Below are positions 43,184 to 53,437 of a DNA stretch of 64,000 bases, one piece after another; within the stretch, counting starts at the first letter, position 1; every line of letters starts with the position of its first letter. The notes beneath the pieces are model-generated. The model did not search any database and was not told where the DNA came from. It worked only from the letters and a program-made list of their open reading frames with translations. Source of the stretch: a virus. The position numbers and the translations under genes were made by a program. The DNA is taken from positions 1-64,000 of the IMG/VR virus record IMGVR_UViG_3300025809_000991; one strand, given 5' to 3'.

Positions 43184-44094
43184 TGACAGAAAATAAAGAA
43201 GAATCTGGTATTTGTATGTTCGCATACAACAACGAAAAGATGGATTATATTAAGTTTGCGCATATTGCAGCCGCATATGTAAAGCGTAATATGAAAAATA
43301 ACAAAACTTGTCTCATCACTGATAATGGGTCGTATGGGTATCTTAAAGATTCTATACCTGTAGAGTTTCACGAGAGTTGTTTTGACCATGTTGTGATACA
43401 AGATGTAGAACACCAATCAAACCCACGTAGACATTTTGATAGTCCGTGGACAGAGTTTAGCACACAGTTTAGTAATAGTAACAAGCATAATGTTATTAAT
43501 TTAACACCGTTTGAAAAAACAATGCTAATTGATACTGATTACTTTATAATGAACGACTTTTATGATCATATCTTTGAAACTGACGTGCCAATAGCAATGC
43601 ACAAATATGCTCGTTATATGGAGCATCAACCACCATACCTAAATGAACAAACACTTAATGAAGCAGGAATTCATCACTGGTGGAGTACAGTAGTATACTT
43701 TGACCAAAGTGAAGAGAGCCGCATATTTTTTGATACATGGGAACATGTTAAAGACAACTGGGATTATTATCACTTACTATACCAATTCCCACCAGGTCTA
43801 TTTAGAACAGACTTTTGCGTGAGTATAGCAAACCATGTGATGAATGGCTTTAATGAAAATAACTTTATGAATGATTTTGGTGGCATGCCATTAATTAACA
43901 TGGACCAAAAAGACGATATCATTGAAGTTAAAGATGTTAATGACTACGTTATGTTAAGTCATAACAGAAATGAAGCCTGGAAGAATATTTTAACTCGACA
44001 AACTGATACCAACTTACACTTGATGAACAAGATGTCGATAGCTAGACACACTAATACTATTATTAGTAAACTGACTGATGGAGAATATCAATGA
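43183..44094 (+). CDS. Glycosyltransferase-like protein (GT-A fold)
   Basis: 303 residues. After an N-terminal strand-helix pattern (CMFAYNNEKMDYIKFAHIAA, NKTCLITDN) comes FEKTMLIDTDYFIMND, a DxD metal/nucleotide-sugar site, and HHWWSTVVYFDQSEES, as in family 8-like transferases. The pattern fits a retaining GT-A enzyme; donor and acceptor are unknown. The next gene is a distant relative. It could decorate virion proteins or a host glycan. Confidence 0.6.
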   Translation: MTENKEESGICMFAYNNEKMDYIKFAHIAAAYVKRNMKNNKTCLITDNGSYGYLKDSIPVEFHESCFDHVVIQDVEHQSNPRRHFDSPWTEFSTQFSNSNKHNVINLTPFEKTMLIDTDYFIMNDFYDHIFETDVPIAMHKYARYMEHQPPYLNEQTLNEAGIHHWWSTVVYFDQSEESRIFFDTWEHVKDNWDYYHLLYQFPPGLFRTDFCVSIANHVMNGFNENNFMNDFGGMPLINMDQKDDIIEVKDVNDYVMLSHNRNEAWKNILTRQTDTNLHLMNKMSIARHTNTIISKLTDGEYQ

Positions 44095-44966
44095 GTAAAG
44101 GATTTCTACTACTTGGTATTGATACTGATCAAGATCAAATTAAATATGCGTACACCACTGCGTTAAGTATTAAAACATGTGATCCAGAAGCAAGTATTTG
44201 TTTGATTGTTGCCGACATAGAAAAAGATTTAATCAGTGGATATGAAAACGTATTTGATTACATTATTGAGTTACCATTTGGTAATACAGCATACAAAGAC
44301 GGGTTCCACGGATCAAATATTTGGCAACTACGAGAAGCAACACCATATGACGAAACAATTTACGTAGATTATGATACATTATTCTTAAACACAGATATTA
44401 ATCAACTATGGGAAAATCTTGAAGTCTATGATATTGCTATGCCTAATATATCAAGATCATTTAGAAATCAACCGTTGAATAGAAGACAACTTTTTGAGTT
44501 TGAGAATCATTATAAATTTCCCACACTTTACAGTAATTTTATCTACTTTAAGAAAGATAGCAAATTAGCAATCGAATGGTTTAAGATGGCAGATCCAGTG
44601 TTTCAAAACTGGCGTGATGTTTATACACAACTAATGAACGATAAAAAACCACAATCGTTTAACAAAAATGTGTTGTGTAATATTGTTACTCACTTACTTG
44701 ATGTTAAACATGAAGTTAGTATGTCGCTTAACAATCTATATGATTTACACGCTCACAGTCAACACCTATGGAACAACGACATTCCAGACAATTGGACTGT
44801 CATACTTAATTATTGGTTTCCAGAAAACAACCGACTAATAATTGAAAATAGTATTATTTCATCAGGAATAGTACACTACAGAGACGAAAATTTTATCACA
44901 GAAGAAATAATTAATGAATACAGAACCAATATTGATATCAGTAGTCGGAGAAAAACCGCTTCCTAA
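44091..44966 (+). CDS. Glycosyltransferase, family 8-like
   Basis: 291 residues. ETIYVDYDTLFLNTDINQLW holds the DxD motif; YSNFIYFKKDSKLAIEWF and WTVILNYWFPENNR follow in the order seen in GT-A family 8-like enzymes. It overlaps the previous gene (ATGA) and runs 53 bases into the next one. Nucleotide-sugar donor unknown. Confidence 0.65.
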   Translation: MSKGFLLLGIDTDQDQIKYAYTTALSIKTCDPEASICLIVADIEKDLISGYENVFDYIIELPFGNTAYKDGFHGSNIWQLREATPYDETIYVDYDTLFLNTDINQLWENLEVYDIAMPNISRSFRNQPLNRRQLFEFENHYKFPTLYSNFIYFKKDSKLAIEWFKMADPVFQNWRDVYTQLMNDKKPQSFNKNVLCNIVTHLLDVKHEVSMSLNNLYDLHAHSQHLWNNDIPDNWTVILNYWFPENNRLIIENSIISSGIVHYRDENFITEEIINEYRTNIDISSRRKTAS

Positions 44967-45918
44967 GTACTATGTTTATTACGATGAATGGTCTGGAGAG
45001 ATCATAAATGTATCAAGCAAGTACAGGGAATCGAAGAATCCATACTTACTAACAGAGGATAACACCGCTGCAGAAATTCTTATTGGACATTTAAATCCAA
45101 AGAAATATGTAGTAAATGATACTAGTAATGGTACTTTTATTATGTCTAAATCTGAAGCATTAGTGATAAAAAGTCATGAAGACCAGCTTAGTAAAATTGC
45201 TGAAACATCTTTATCAGTTGATATGGAAATTAACATTATACGCTATATTGAAAGTATGAAGTTAGAAATTAACATTAGTGGTGATACACTATATCGTATG
45301 ACAGGCAAAAGATTCAATCAAAAATTTAGCAAGGCGCTAAACACAAATAACAGTGTACTATACTTTTACATCACTGAAAAGAATAACCCGTTACGCCTTA
45401 TACATACTATTAAACTTGATCCTATTGATCTTATCAACAAAGGATATATGCTTTATGATCTTAGTGAATACACAAACGTTATTGGATTGAACAATATTGA
45501 TATACTAACTCGTAGAATTTTTAAAAGTTATGGGTTAAAAACTAAGACTAAGTATACTACAGTAGAGTATATTAAAAGAAAGAATAGCCGACGAAATCAC
45601 AAAGAAATTTATAGTACTGATGATGAAGCAACATTTACTATCAGCAATAGTACTAATGGTTGGATATTTAAAAGTAATTTTAAAGACCCACATGAGGCAA
45701 AAATCTACAGCGATATGAAAATTTATATTACTGGAGATACGCCTTTTGATTTAAAAGAAAGTATCGTAATACCATTTAGTGAAATGGGCGAGTACAAAGA
45801 GTTTAATATACACACAGATGCTGAACTCTTAACGTCCAAGTTACTAATTGGTGAAGAAGGAAAAAATGTGTCATTCAAATATGAGGAATTAGAATATGTC
45901 AAACCTGGTAAGTATTAA
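44914..45918 (+). CDS. Phage protein of unknown function, 334 residues
   Basis: It opens LPKYYVYYDEWSGEIINVSS, a beta segment seen at the start of several marine phage virion proteins, then alternates short beta and helical segments; no enzymatic motif is seen. The middle is Lys/Arg-rich (TVEYIKRKNSRRNHKEIY). The start overlaps the preceding glycosyltransferase by 53 bases, longer than elsewhere in this operon; no better start is evident. It may be the protein modified by the neighbouring transferases, but that is inference. Confidence 0.5.
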   Translation: MNTEPILISVVGEKPLPKYYVYYDEWSGEIINVSSKYRESKNPYLLTEDNTAAEILIGHLNPKKYVVNDTSNGTFIMSKSEALVIKSHEDQLSKIAETSLSVDMEINIIRYIESMKLEINISGDTLYRMTGKRFNQKFSKALNTNNSVLYFYITEKNNPLRLIHTIKLDPIDLINKGYMLYDLSEYTNVIGLNNIDILTRRIFKSYGLKTKTKYTTVEYIKRKNSRRNHKEIYSTDDEATFTISNSTNGWIFKSNFKDPHEAKIYSDMKIYITGDTPFDLKESIVIPFSEMGEYKEFNIHTDAELLTSKLLIGEEGKNVSFKYEELEYVKPGKY

Positions 45919-46876
45919 CGATTTTGACATAGTTTACATTAGCTACGACGAACCAAATGCTGATGAAAACTATGCAGACCTGTTAGACAAATGTCCATGG
46001 GCCAAACGAAGCCATGGTGTGTGGGGTAGTGATGCCGCACACAAAGCCGCCGCCGCAATGAGCGAAACAGAACGTTTTATTACAGTAGATGCTGATAATA
46101 TTGTTACTGAAGATTTTTTCAATGTCGAGTTAGACATGGATAAAATTGGAGAGAAACATGTTATTAGTTTTGCTGCTAAAAATAAAATTAACGGATTAGT
46201 GTACGGCAACGGTGGTATTAAAATGTGGCCAGTTGACGTTGTTAATCGTATGCGTACACATGAAGCGGCACCTGCCACAGACAAAAGAGCGCAAGTAGAC
46301 TTTTGTTGGAACATTCAATACATCCAAATGAATAACTGGTATAGTTGGGTACACAATAATGGATCTCCACTACAAGCATGGCGTGCTGGCTTTCGTGAAG
46401 GTGTTAAGATGGGATTAGAAAATGGTGACGTTGTTGATCCTAGCGCAATAAAACGTATTCATAGAGAAAATTATAGACGTCTTATGGTATGGATGACTGT
46501 TGGTGAGGATACTACCAACGGACTTTGGGCAATATATGGTGCTAGACTAGGCGCATACATGACTAATGTTACTAGAAAAGAATGGGATTGGAAAAATGTA
46601 CGTGACTTTGATTGGTTAACAAAATACTTTGAAGATGAACTAGCACCACAGTTTGCTGACGGTGATGAGCTATGTCCACGTACTGGCTATAGTTGGGATA
46701 TGGATAAACTAAAAGCAAAAACAGTTGAGCTAGGTGATCAGTTACGTAGCACACTTGATCTTGAACTAGCAGACATTGGTGTACCAGGATCACGTTTTTG
46801 GAAAACAGTATATCGCAATCCTAGTAGACTAGGACCACAAGTACGTGAAGATCAAGTACAAGATACTATAGAATAA
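45896..46876 (+). CDS. Glycosyltransferase-like protein (GT-A, DxD)
   Basis: 326 residues. IVYISYDEPNADENYADLLD at the start and RFITVDADNIVTEDFF give the nucleotide-binding strand and DxD site of GT-A transferases; the intervening AHKAAAAMSET is a typical helix. VYGNGGIKMWPVDVVNRM and the DFCWNIQYI segment probably form the acceptor side. It follows a strong GAGGAAT ribosome site although it begins within the preceding gene. Related proteins occur in T4-like marine phages. Confidence 0.65.
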   Translation: MSNLVSINDFDIVYISYDEPNADENYADLLDKCPWAKRSHGVWGSDAAHKAAAAMSETERFITVDADNIVTEDFFNVELDMDKIGEKHVISFAAKNKINGLVYGNGGIKMWPVDVVNRMRTHEAAPATDKRAQVDFCWNIQYIQMNNWYSWVHNNGSPLQAWRAGFREGVKMGLENGDVVDPSAIKRIHRENYRRLMVWMTVGEDTTNGLWAIYGARLGAYMTNVTRKEWDWKNVRDFDWLTKYFEDELAPQFADGDELCPRTGYSWDMDKLKAKTVELGDQLRSTLDLELADIGVPGSRFWKTVYRNPSRLGPQVREDQVQDTIE

Positions 46877-46891
46877 TATTTGGAACAAAAA

Positions 46892-48091
46892 ATGACATCA
46901 CCACATCATCAACCATGGTCGTCTAAAGCGTCTGGACATATGCATCATCCACTATTTGGAAATGTGTGGATTAAAGATACTCAAGGTTTAGATTATGGCA
47001 AACATAATCTAAAAGGAAAATACTGTAATAAACTATATACATGGCTAGAAGTAGATATGCATGGTAGATGCTGGATGTGTTGTCCAAGTTGGTTACCTTA
47101 TCCAATTGGTAATGTATTAGAAGATACTTTAGAAGAAATATGGAATGGGCCTAGAGCTCAAGAGTTACGTAAGCAAATATTTAACGGCGAATGGAACTAT
47201 TGTCAAGCTAGTTTTTGTCCTGTAATACAAAGTAACAATCTACCAAACATTCAAGATATTCTAGATGAAAAACATACAGTACATCAGCATGAATTAGTTG
47301 CTCTTAAAACAAAAGACTTAAAAAGTACAGCAATGCCAACGTATATTAATTTTAGTAATGATGAAAGTTGTAATTTAAAATGTCCAAGCTGTAGAACTAC
47401 TAAATTACTATACACTAGTGGACCACTGTATGAAAAAAGAAAAGCAATCAATGATAAAATGGTTGAGATGTTTTTAACTACTCCTACAGATAGACACTTT
47501 GGCATATTTGTAACTGGTAGTGGTGATCCATGGGCTAGTAAGATTTATAGGGATATGCTTTACAATTTAAACGGCAAAGATTTTCCAAACTTATCTATCT
47601 CTATGCAAACAAATGGTGTTATGTATACTCCTAAATTATGGAATCGTATTAGTAATATACATAATAATTTAACTGACTGTAGAATTAGTTTTGATGCAGC
47701 CACTAAAGACACGTATGAAAATAAAACTCGGTTAAATGGCGACTGGGATCTTCTACTTAGTAACTGTACTTTTTTAGATGGAAAAAGAGCAGAGTTTCCA
47801 AACTTTAGGATTATATATGATTTTGTTGTACAATATGACAACTATAAAGAAATGAAACAGTATATTGAATTAGTGACAGAAATGTATCCGAACCATCATC
47901 AAATTTGTTTTAGCATGGTTAGTGATTGGGGAACGTGGAACCCTGAAGAGTATAATGAAAAATGTATTTGGAAAGACATGCATCCAGATCATCAAACATT
48001 TTTAGATCATCTTAAAGATCCTATTTTTGATAGACCAAATGTTAGTCTCGGTAACCTTTCGTCTATGCGGCAGAAAGCCTTACAACAATGA
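46892..48091 (+). CDS. Radical SAM enzyme with N-terminal SPASM-like cysteine domain (1)
   Basis: 399 residues from ATG 46892 (GGA ribosome site); a TTG four codons earlier is less likely. CNLKCPSC (Cys160, 164, 167) is the CxxxCxxC cluster motif. The N-terminal domain carries Cys-Cys (GRCWMCCPSW), a GNVLEDTLEEIWNGPRAQEL helix and late cysteines (NYCQASFCP), the pattern of an auxiliary-cluster SPASM/twitch domain placed before the barrel. FGIFVTGSGDPWASKIY replaces the usual GGEP, and RISFDAATKDTYEN is the next barrel strand. Substrate unknown. Confidence 0.85.
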   Translation: MTSPHHQPWSSKASGHMHHPLFGNVWIKDTQGLDYGKHNLKGKYCNKLYTWLEVDMHGRCWMCCPSWLPYPIGNVLEDTLEEIWNGPRAQELRKQIFNGEWNYCQASFCPVIQSNNLPNIQDILDEKHTVHQHELVALKTKDLKSTAMPTYINFSNDESCNLKCPSCRTTKLLYTSGPLYEKRKAINDKMVEMFLTTPTDRHFGIFVTGSGDPWASKIYRDMLYNLNGKDFPNLSISMQTNGVMYTPKLWNRISNIHNNLTDCRISFDAATKDTYENKTRLNGDWDLLLSNCTFLDGKRAEFPNFRIIYDFVVQYDNYKEMKQYIELVTEMYPNHHQICFSMVSDWGTWNPEEYNEKCIWKDMHPDHQTFLDHLKDPIFDRPNVSLGNLSSMRQKALQQ

Positions 48092-49557
48092 ATGAAAATG
48101 AATTACAACGAGCATTAGATATGAAGGACAAGTTAAACAAGGTTGGAAGTGGATTTTGTTTAGCTAAATGGGATCAAGTAACTATGCATTTGCATAACGG
48201 TATGACACACAGTTGTCACCATCCAGCGCCTCATAAAATTTCATTAGAAGAAATATCACAAAATTATAAAGCAATTCATAATAGTCGTGAAAAAATAGCT
48301 CAACGTAAGGCTATGTTAAATGGTGAACGTCCTAGCCCATGTAACTTTTGTTATAAAATGGAAGATAGTAATAAAGAAGCAGTTAGCGATCGATATTTAA
48401 AAAGTGCTAACTTGTTTGAAGATCGTTTTGATACAATTGTACAAAGCGGTACAGGAGATGACCATACTCCACAATACGTAGAAGTTAGTTTTAGTAACGC
48501 ATGTAATTTAAAATGTACATACTGTGGTCCACACTTTAGCAGTAAATGGCAACAGGAACAACAACAAAATGAATCTATTATGCTTACTGACGCTCAATCT
48601 AAAGAACCTACTTGGGACTACCATAGTCTAGGATATTTAGAGTCAATAAACGAATTGCCAATACCACACAACCAAAATAATCCATATGTTGAAGCATTTT
48701 GGAAATGGTGGCCTGATCTCAGGACAACTTTAAAAACTCTTAGAGTTACTGGCGGTGAACCGCTAATGAGTAAAGACACTTTTAAACTGCTAAATGAAAT
48801 TGAAAAACACCCAATGCCAGATCTTGAGCTAGGTATTAACACTAACTTAAACGCTCCAGAGCAAGCATGGCAAAAACTGATTGAATTTATCAAGAAGAAT
48901 GAGCAAGAGAACCTAGTAAAGAAAATTACACTATACACTAGTTTAGACGGTTGGGGCGAACAAGCAGAATACATTCGTAGTGGACTAGACTTTAATATGT
49001 TGTGGGATAGGTTAATGTATCTAATAGAAACACATCCAACAGTTGACAATACAATAATGTCAGCGTATAGTGTATTAAGTGTACCTAGCTATGGTCAGTT
49101 CCTAGAAAAAATATTAGAAGTTAAAAAATCTAAAAACAGATATAACGGTAGATTCACACAGTACTCAGAGTTTTTCTTGAAAAATAATTTAATAGACAAT
49201 TTTGTACGAGGCGATAAGCCGTGTGCTGTTCACGTGGATATTAGCCCTATCACGTTTCCTCCGTTTTTAAGTTTAGCAACTCCCCCAAAGGAATTAGTTA
49301 TGCCATATGCCTGGGACCAATATAATTTTATGATGGAAAATCTTACGTCAGGTCAAGACAACCGAGCGTTTTATGATTACGAAGCAGAGAAGATGGGAAG
49401 AGTTGTCGATTCTTGTTACTATAGCTCAGATGAAGATAATAAAGTACACCGGGCCAACTTTAGAAAATTTATTGACACAATAGATGCCAGGCGAAACACG
49501 AAATTTGTAGACGTGTTTCCTGAACTTGAAGAATATTATAGGAAATGTTATGAATAA
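48088..49557 (+). CDS. Radical SAM enzyme with N-terminal SPASM-like cysteine domain (2)
   Basis: 489 residues. CNLKCTYCG (Cys139, 143, 146) with SNA before it, the SAM-binding RVTGGEPLMS, and LYTSLDGWGEQAEYIRSGLD with the later NTIMSAYSVLSVPSYGQFLE describe a complete twitch-type barrel. The N-terminal domain has cysteines near residue 24 and 43 and a CNFC pair near 86. The C-terminal 100 residues are extra (ending VFPELEEYYRKCYE). ATG overlaps the previous stop (ATGA). Confidence 0.88.
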   Translation: MNENELQRALDMKDKLNKVGSGFCLAKWDQVTMHLHNGMTHSCHHPAPHKISLEEISQNYKAIHNSREKIAQRKAMLNGERPSPCNFCYKMEDSNKEAVSDRYLKSANLFEDRFDTIVQSGTGDDHTPQYVEVSFSNACNLKCTYCGPHFSSKWQQEQQQNESIMLTDAQSKEPTWDYHSLGYLESINELPIPHNQNNPYVEAFWKWWPDLRTTLKTLRVTGGEPLMSKDTFKLLNEIEKHPMPDLELGINTNLNAPEQAWQKLIEFIKKNEQENLVKKITLYTSLDGWGEQAEYIRSGLDFNMLWDRLMYLIETHPTVDNTIMSAYSVLSVPSYGQFLEKILEVKKSKNRYNGRFTQYSEFFLKNNLIDNFVRGDKPCAVHVDISPITFPPFLSLATPPKELVMPYAWDQYNFMMENLTSGQDNRAFYDYEAEKMGRVVDSCYYSSDEDNKVHRANFRKFIDTIDARRNTKFVDVFPELEEYYRKCYE

Positions 49558-50851
49558 GATTATAGACTTAATACAAAACAATGCGTCTGCTAGCGATATA
49601 ATTGAAAAAACAGACAGCTATTGCCCATTGTTATGGAATCATTTACATGTTGCTGCAGATGGCAAAGTATTACCATGTTGTATCGGCGATTGGGAACGCC
49701 CAATGGGAAACATTAATAAGCAAAGTTTTGATGATATATGGGCAGGCCCAGAATTTAAAAAGTTAAGAAAAGCACTAATTCAAGATAAAAAGGTACCGCA
49801 TTGTAGAACGTGCTATGTTAAAGAACAACAAAGTGGGTTTAGTTTGCGACATGATGCAATTGCCAAGTTTCATGAGACAGCAAAAGACATGGTTATAACT
49901 ACACAAGAGGATGGAACATCACCAAACGCAAAGCCAGTATATTTAGATATAAGATTTAGCAATATTTGTAATATGCGATGCAAGATGTGTGGACATTTTA
50001 GTAGTAGTAAATGGTTTGGGGATAGTAAAAAACTAAAAGAAAAAGGTATCTATAATTATGGTACAGATTCGAATATAGCTATCATCAAAGGGGTAGAAGA
50101 CAGTGATACCCTACTTGATAGACTAGAGGAATATTTGCCACATATGAAAGAGATTTATTTTGCTGGTGGTGAACCATTGTTTATGGAAGAGCATTACAAA
50201 CTTTTAAATAAGTTGATTGAATTAAAACTAACTGACGTACATATTAGATATAGTACTAACCTAAGTATTATGAAATTTAAGAAAACAAAAATTGTTGACA
50301 TATGGAAGCATTTTAGTAATGTATATTGCGCAGGTAGTATTGATACATTCGGAACTCGAGCAGAAAACATACGCAAAGATACTGTATGGAGCGATATACA
50401 GGATCATATGGCACTTATAAAAAGTGAAACACCGCATGTTAAAGTTGGCATAAGTCCAACTATACAAATACTTAATGCGTATACAGTGTGCGAACTTAAT
50501 CGACAATGGATAGAAAATGGATGGGTTGAGCCCCACAATATGTTCTGGAATATATTAAATAACCCAGACTTTTATAATGTTCAAAATTTCCCAGATCATA
50601 TGAAACAGGAAGTAGAACAAATTTGGATAGATCATTTAAAGCATCTTAATGTTAAACCACATAGTAAAGTGTACAGCACAATACATGCTTCCATTAAATG
50701 GATGAATAGTGTGTCATGTAATGAGGATAGTTTACGAGAAATGTGTAAACATAATAAAATTTTAGACGATCTACACGGAGAAGATACTCGTTCCGTGTTT
50801 CCAGAATTAAGCTACATTTGGGAGAACTATTGGGATGATACCACGAATTGA
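49550..50851 (+). CDS. Radical SAM enzyme with N-terminal SPASM-like cysteine domain (3)
   Basis: 433 residues from ATG 49550, which has AGGAAA upstream and overlaps the previous stop. ICNMRCKMCG (Cys140, 144, 147) and EIYFAGGEPLFMEEHYKLLN are the cluster and SAM motifs. The N-terminal domain is the clearest of the set: YCPLLWNHLHVAADG, VLPCCIGDWERPMGN, SFDDIWAGPEFKKLRKAL and HCRTC. The C-terminus ends VFPELSYIWENYW, similar to the VFPELEEYY end of the previous protein, so the two are close relatives. Confidence 0.88.
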   Translation: MNKIIDLIQNNASASDIIEKTDSYCPLLWNHLHVAADGKVLPCCIGDWERPMGNINKQSFDDIWAGPEFKKLRKALIQDKKVPHCRTCYVKEQQSGFSLRHDAIAKFHETAKDMVITTQEDGTSPNAKPVYLDIRFSNICNMRCKMCGHFSSSKWFGDSKKLKEKGIYNYGTDSNIAIIKGVEDSDTLLDRLEEYLPHMKEIYFAGGEPLFMEEHYKLLNKLIELKLTDVHIRYSTNLSIMKFKKTKIVDIWKHFSNVYCAGSIDTFGTRAENIRKDTVWSDIQDHMALIKSETPHVKVGISPTIQILNAYTVCELNRQWIENGWVEPHNMFWNILNNPDFYNVQNFPDHMKQEVEQIWIDHLKHLNVKPHSKVYSTIHASIKWMNSVSCNEDSLREMCKHNKILDDLHGEDTRSVFPELSYIWENYWDDTTN

Positions 50852-52055
50852 TAGAAACAAAGATTGGCGATGCCCTCTTGTTCCAGAATTAATAGATACA
50901 CTATACAACTTACCCCAACGTAATACTGGTGTGTATATTCATTGGTGTGAAATAAATTGTGATCCAGATTCACATCCAGCAACACTGGGTGATATTATAC
51001 CATATATACCAGAAAACGTAATACGTGATGCGCAAGTTGGTGATGCTTGTATTGTTTTTAGTACATTCCAAGAAAGTACAAATCCAATAGGCGAGTATCC
51101 AATTGAACACTGTCATGACTTTGATTTAACATTAGAAACATTTTGTGAACAAGCACAAATACCTTATAGTAATGTAGTATGGGTTAGTGGTGATTTACGT
51201 GTACAACAACGACAGAAAAGCAAAAAAATAAGATCGTTTGGGTTTACTTGTTATGGACATGATATATTACGACATGTACATGAAATGAAGGATCAATGGG
51301 ATCTTTTACCAATAACACAACGTAGTTTTGATGCTAACTTTATTTGTTTACAACGCTATATGAAACCAGGTCGAATATTTTGGACTTGGTTACTACACAG
51401 TAACCAATTGTTAGATTCTAACTTTGTTAGTATCGCAGACAGAATACATGGCTGGGGGTTTTTAGATAAAGCTCGAGCATTTATATATATCTTAGATCAA
51501 TATGGTAAGCACATATCTAGTAAAAATATTACAGCATCAGAAATAAAAAAAATCTGGCATGATTTGGCAGACATTGGATTAAATACACCACGCATACTTG
51601 ATGTACCTGATCATAATAGTAATTGGTGCGCTGGATCTGATACAACTGTTAGTAGTTTACCATGGTATAATACTAGTTTTGCCAGTGTAATTACGGAAAC
51701 AGATATACAAAGTGGCGGACTTTTTATTAGTGAGGCTACGTTTAGATCATTTGTATATCAACAGCCGTGTATATGGATTGGTCAGCAAGGTATAGTCAAA
51801 CAATTAAACGAATGGGGATTTAAAACTTGGGATTGGTTAATTAGTGAAGATTATGATAATGAACCTTATATGATTGATAGACTACACAAGTGTAAAGATA
51901 GTTTAGAGGATTTAATCAATATACCTCGAACTCCAGAATTATTAGAACGTATACACCAACAAAATATTTACAATTGGAATCACCTTCAAGGTGAATTTAA
52001 AATTGGACAACAGCAAAGGTTTATGGAAATGCTGAATGATATTGTTAATAAATAA
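50835..52055 (+). CDS. Glycosyltransferase of the fucosyltransferase/exostosin-like type
   Basis: 406 residues. The C-terminal donor-site region reads SFASVITETDIQSGGLFISE, then ATFRSFVYQQPCIWIGQQG, then LNEWGFKTWDW. It follows the pattern 'ftEKtyrpi..g.PFi..G..g.l..L...GFkTf' of alpha-fucosyltransferase-like and exostosin-like GT-B enzymes. The N-terminal half is less conserved. It would use a nucleotide sugar, possibly made by the following genes. Starts inside the previous gene. Confidence 0.6.
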   Translation: MIPRIDRNKDWRCPLVPELIDTLYNLPQRNTGVYIHWCEINCDPDSHPATLGDIIPYIPENVIRDAQVGDACIVFSTFQESTNPIGEYPIEHCHDFDLTLETFCEQAQIPYSNVVWVSGDLRVQQRQKSKKIRSFGFTCYGHDILRHVHEMKDQWDLLPITQRSFDANFICLQRYMKPGRIFWTWLLHSNQLLDSNFVSIADRIHGWGFLDKARAFIYILDQYGKHISSKNITASEIKKIWHDLADIGLNTPRILDVPDHNSNWCAGSDTTVSSLPWYNTSFASVITETDIQSGGLFISEATFRSFVYQQPCIWIGQQGIVKQLNEWGFKTWDWLISEDYDNEPYMIDRLHKCKDSLEDLINIPRTPELLERIHQQNIYNWNHLQGEFKIGQQQRFMEMLNDIVNK

Positions 52056-52082
52056 ACATAGTACTTAATTAAAGAGGTTACC

Positions 52083-52925
52083 ATGATATTACTCACTGGA
52101 GCAAATGGCTTTATCGGCAAGCATTTGCAAAAAAACATTAAGTGTATTACTGTAGACTATAATGGATGTGATTACAATGGCGATCTAAGTGACCCTACAT
52201 TTGTAAACTCGTTACCAGATGTAGATACAGTAATACACTTAGCGGCATTTAACAGCACAAAGAACTTTTATAGCACACCATTTAGTGTTATTGACAGTAT
52301 TGTTACACCCACAATGAACTTACTCAAACGTTACCCACACGCACATTTTGTATATGCTGGTAGCAGTGAAGAGTATGCTGGAACAGTTAATCGTGGATGG
52401 GCTAGTGTACCTACTCCTGAAGATGTTGCGCTGTCAATAGACGATATTACAAATCCACGTTGGTGTTATGCCAGTGGCAAAATTGCCATGGAGAGTGCTG
52501 TTATTAGTCATAGCGCACAGTATAGTAATACATATACTATATTACGCTTTCATAATATATATGGGCCTGGACAAGAGAATCATTTTATTCCAGAGTTTAT
52601 TGAACGTATACAACAAGGCGATAACCGTCTATATGGATGGGACGATACTAGAAGCTTTTGTTATATAGACGATGCGGTAAAACTTACAATTGAAATGCTA
52701 GAACAAAAAAATCAAATTGTAAATATTGGATCTCCAACAGAGAGTAAAATTGTAGATGTTGCTAACATTATTGTAGATCTATTAGAGTTAAGCAACCAGT
52801 TTGAATTACTCGATAGTCCTCCAGGAAGCACTCCACGCAGAGCACCCGACTTAACTAAACTACACAAATTTGTTCCCGACTTTGAATGGACAGATTTGAG
52901 AACAGGATTAAAGACATGTCTTTAG
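52083..52925 (+). CDS. NAD-dependent sugar epimerase/dehydratase (extended SDR)
   Basis: 280 residues. LTGANGFIGKHL is the GxxGxxG NAD(P)-binding loop; VIHLAAF, the SSEEYAG segment and YASGKIAMESA (Tyr129, Lys133) complete the extended SDR active site. RFHNIYGPGQENHFIPEFIE and RSFCYIDDAV are typical of NDP-hexose epimerases. Slightly short compared with the usual 310-340. It has its own GAGG ribosome site after a 27-base gap. Exact sugar unknown. Confidence 0.88.
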   Translation: MILLTGANGFIGKHLQKNIKCITVDYNGCDYNGDLSDPTFVNSLPDVDTVIHLAAFNSTKNFYSTPFSVIDSIVTPTMNLLKRYPHAHFVYAGSSEEYAGTVNRGWASVPTPEDVALSIDDITNPRWCYASGKIAMESAVISHSAQYSNTYTILRFHNIYGPGQENHFIPEFIERIQQGDNRLYGWDDTRSFCYIDDAVKLTIEMLEQKNQIVNIGSPTESKIVDVANIIVDLLELSNQFELLDSPPGSTPRRAPDLTKLHKFVPDFEWTDLRTGLKTCL

Positions 52926-53437
52926 AAATTAGCGACAGTATGATGGGGCATCGCATTAGCACACTTTGCGAGCCTGACGAGATTAATTTAATTATGATTA
53001 TATGTAATCATTGTCCTTATGTGCTATTCAGAATGCCAGCTATTAGTCAGCTTGTTAAAGACTATCGGGATCGTGTAAACATTGTAGCAGTTAATAGTAA
53101 TGACGCAAGTCCAACAACCGATGATAGCAATTTACAAGATGCGCCTGAATACATGCCAGCGTTTAGTGAAAAGTATGACCTACAGTGCGATTATATATTT
53201 GATGAAGATCAAAGTATTGCTCGTGCTTACGGCGCAGTATGTACTCCTGAGTTTTACATATTAGACAAAAAAAGCATAGTTGTTTATCATGGCGAATTAG
53301 ATCCTAGTCATACTAGTAATGATTTAATGCCAACTGGCAGTAGTTTACGACACGCATTAGACTTGACATTAATAGATAAACCTATTACATGGGAACCTAA
53401 CCCTAGTTTTGGATGTAGTGTAAAATGGAAATCATAA
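52916..53437 (+). CDS. Thioredoxin-fold peroxiredoxin-like protein
   Basis: 173 residues from ATG 52916 (AGGA upstream; overlaps the epimerase stop). NLIMIICNHCPYVLFRMPAI (Cys30, Cys33) plus VNIVAVNSNDA and IFDEDQSIARAYGAVCTPEF match the bacterial AhpC/TSA-like family with the CNHCPY motif. It probably is a thiol oxidoreductase. In an operon with iron-sulfur radical enzymes it might keep cysteines or clusters reduced; that is inference. Confidence 0.8.
   Translation: MSLEISDSMMGHRISTLCEPDEINLIMIICNHCPYVLFRMPAISQLVKDYRDRVNIVAVNSNDASPTTDDSNLQDAPEYMPAFSEKYDLQCDYIFDEDQSIARAYGAVCTPEFYILDKKSIVVYHGELDPSHTSNDLMPTGSSLRHALDLTLIDKPITWEPNPSFGCSVKWKS

Noticed and set aside
42943-43416. 157-residue minus-strand frame
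   Set aside because: Overlaps two real plus-strand genes in a tight operon; no promoter or ribosome site.
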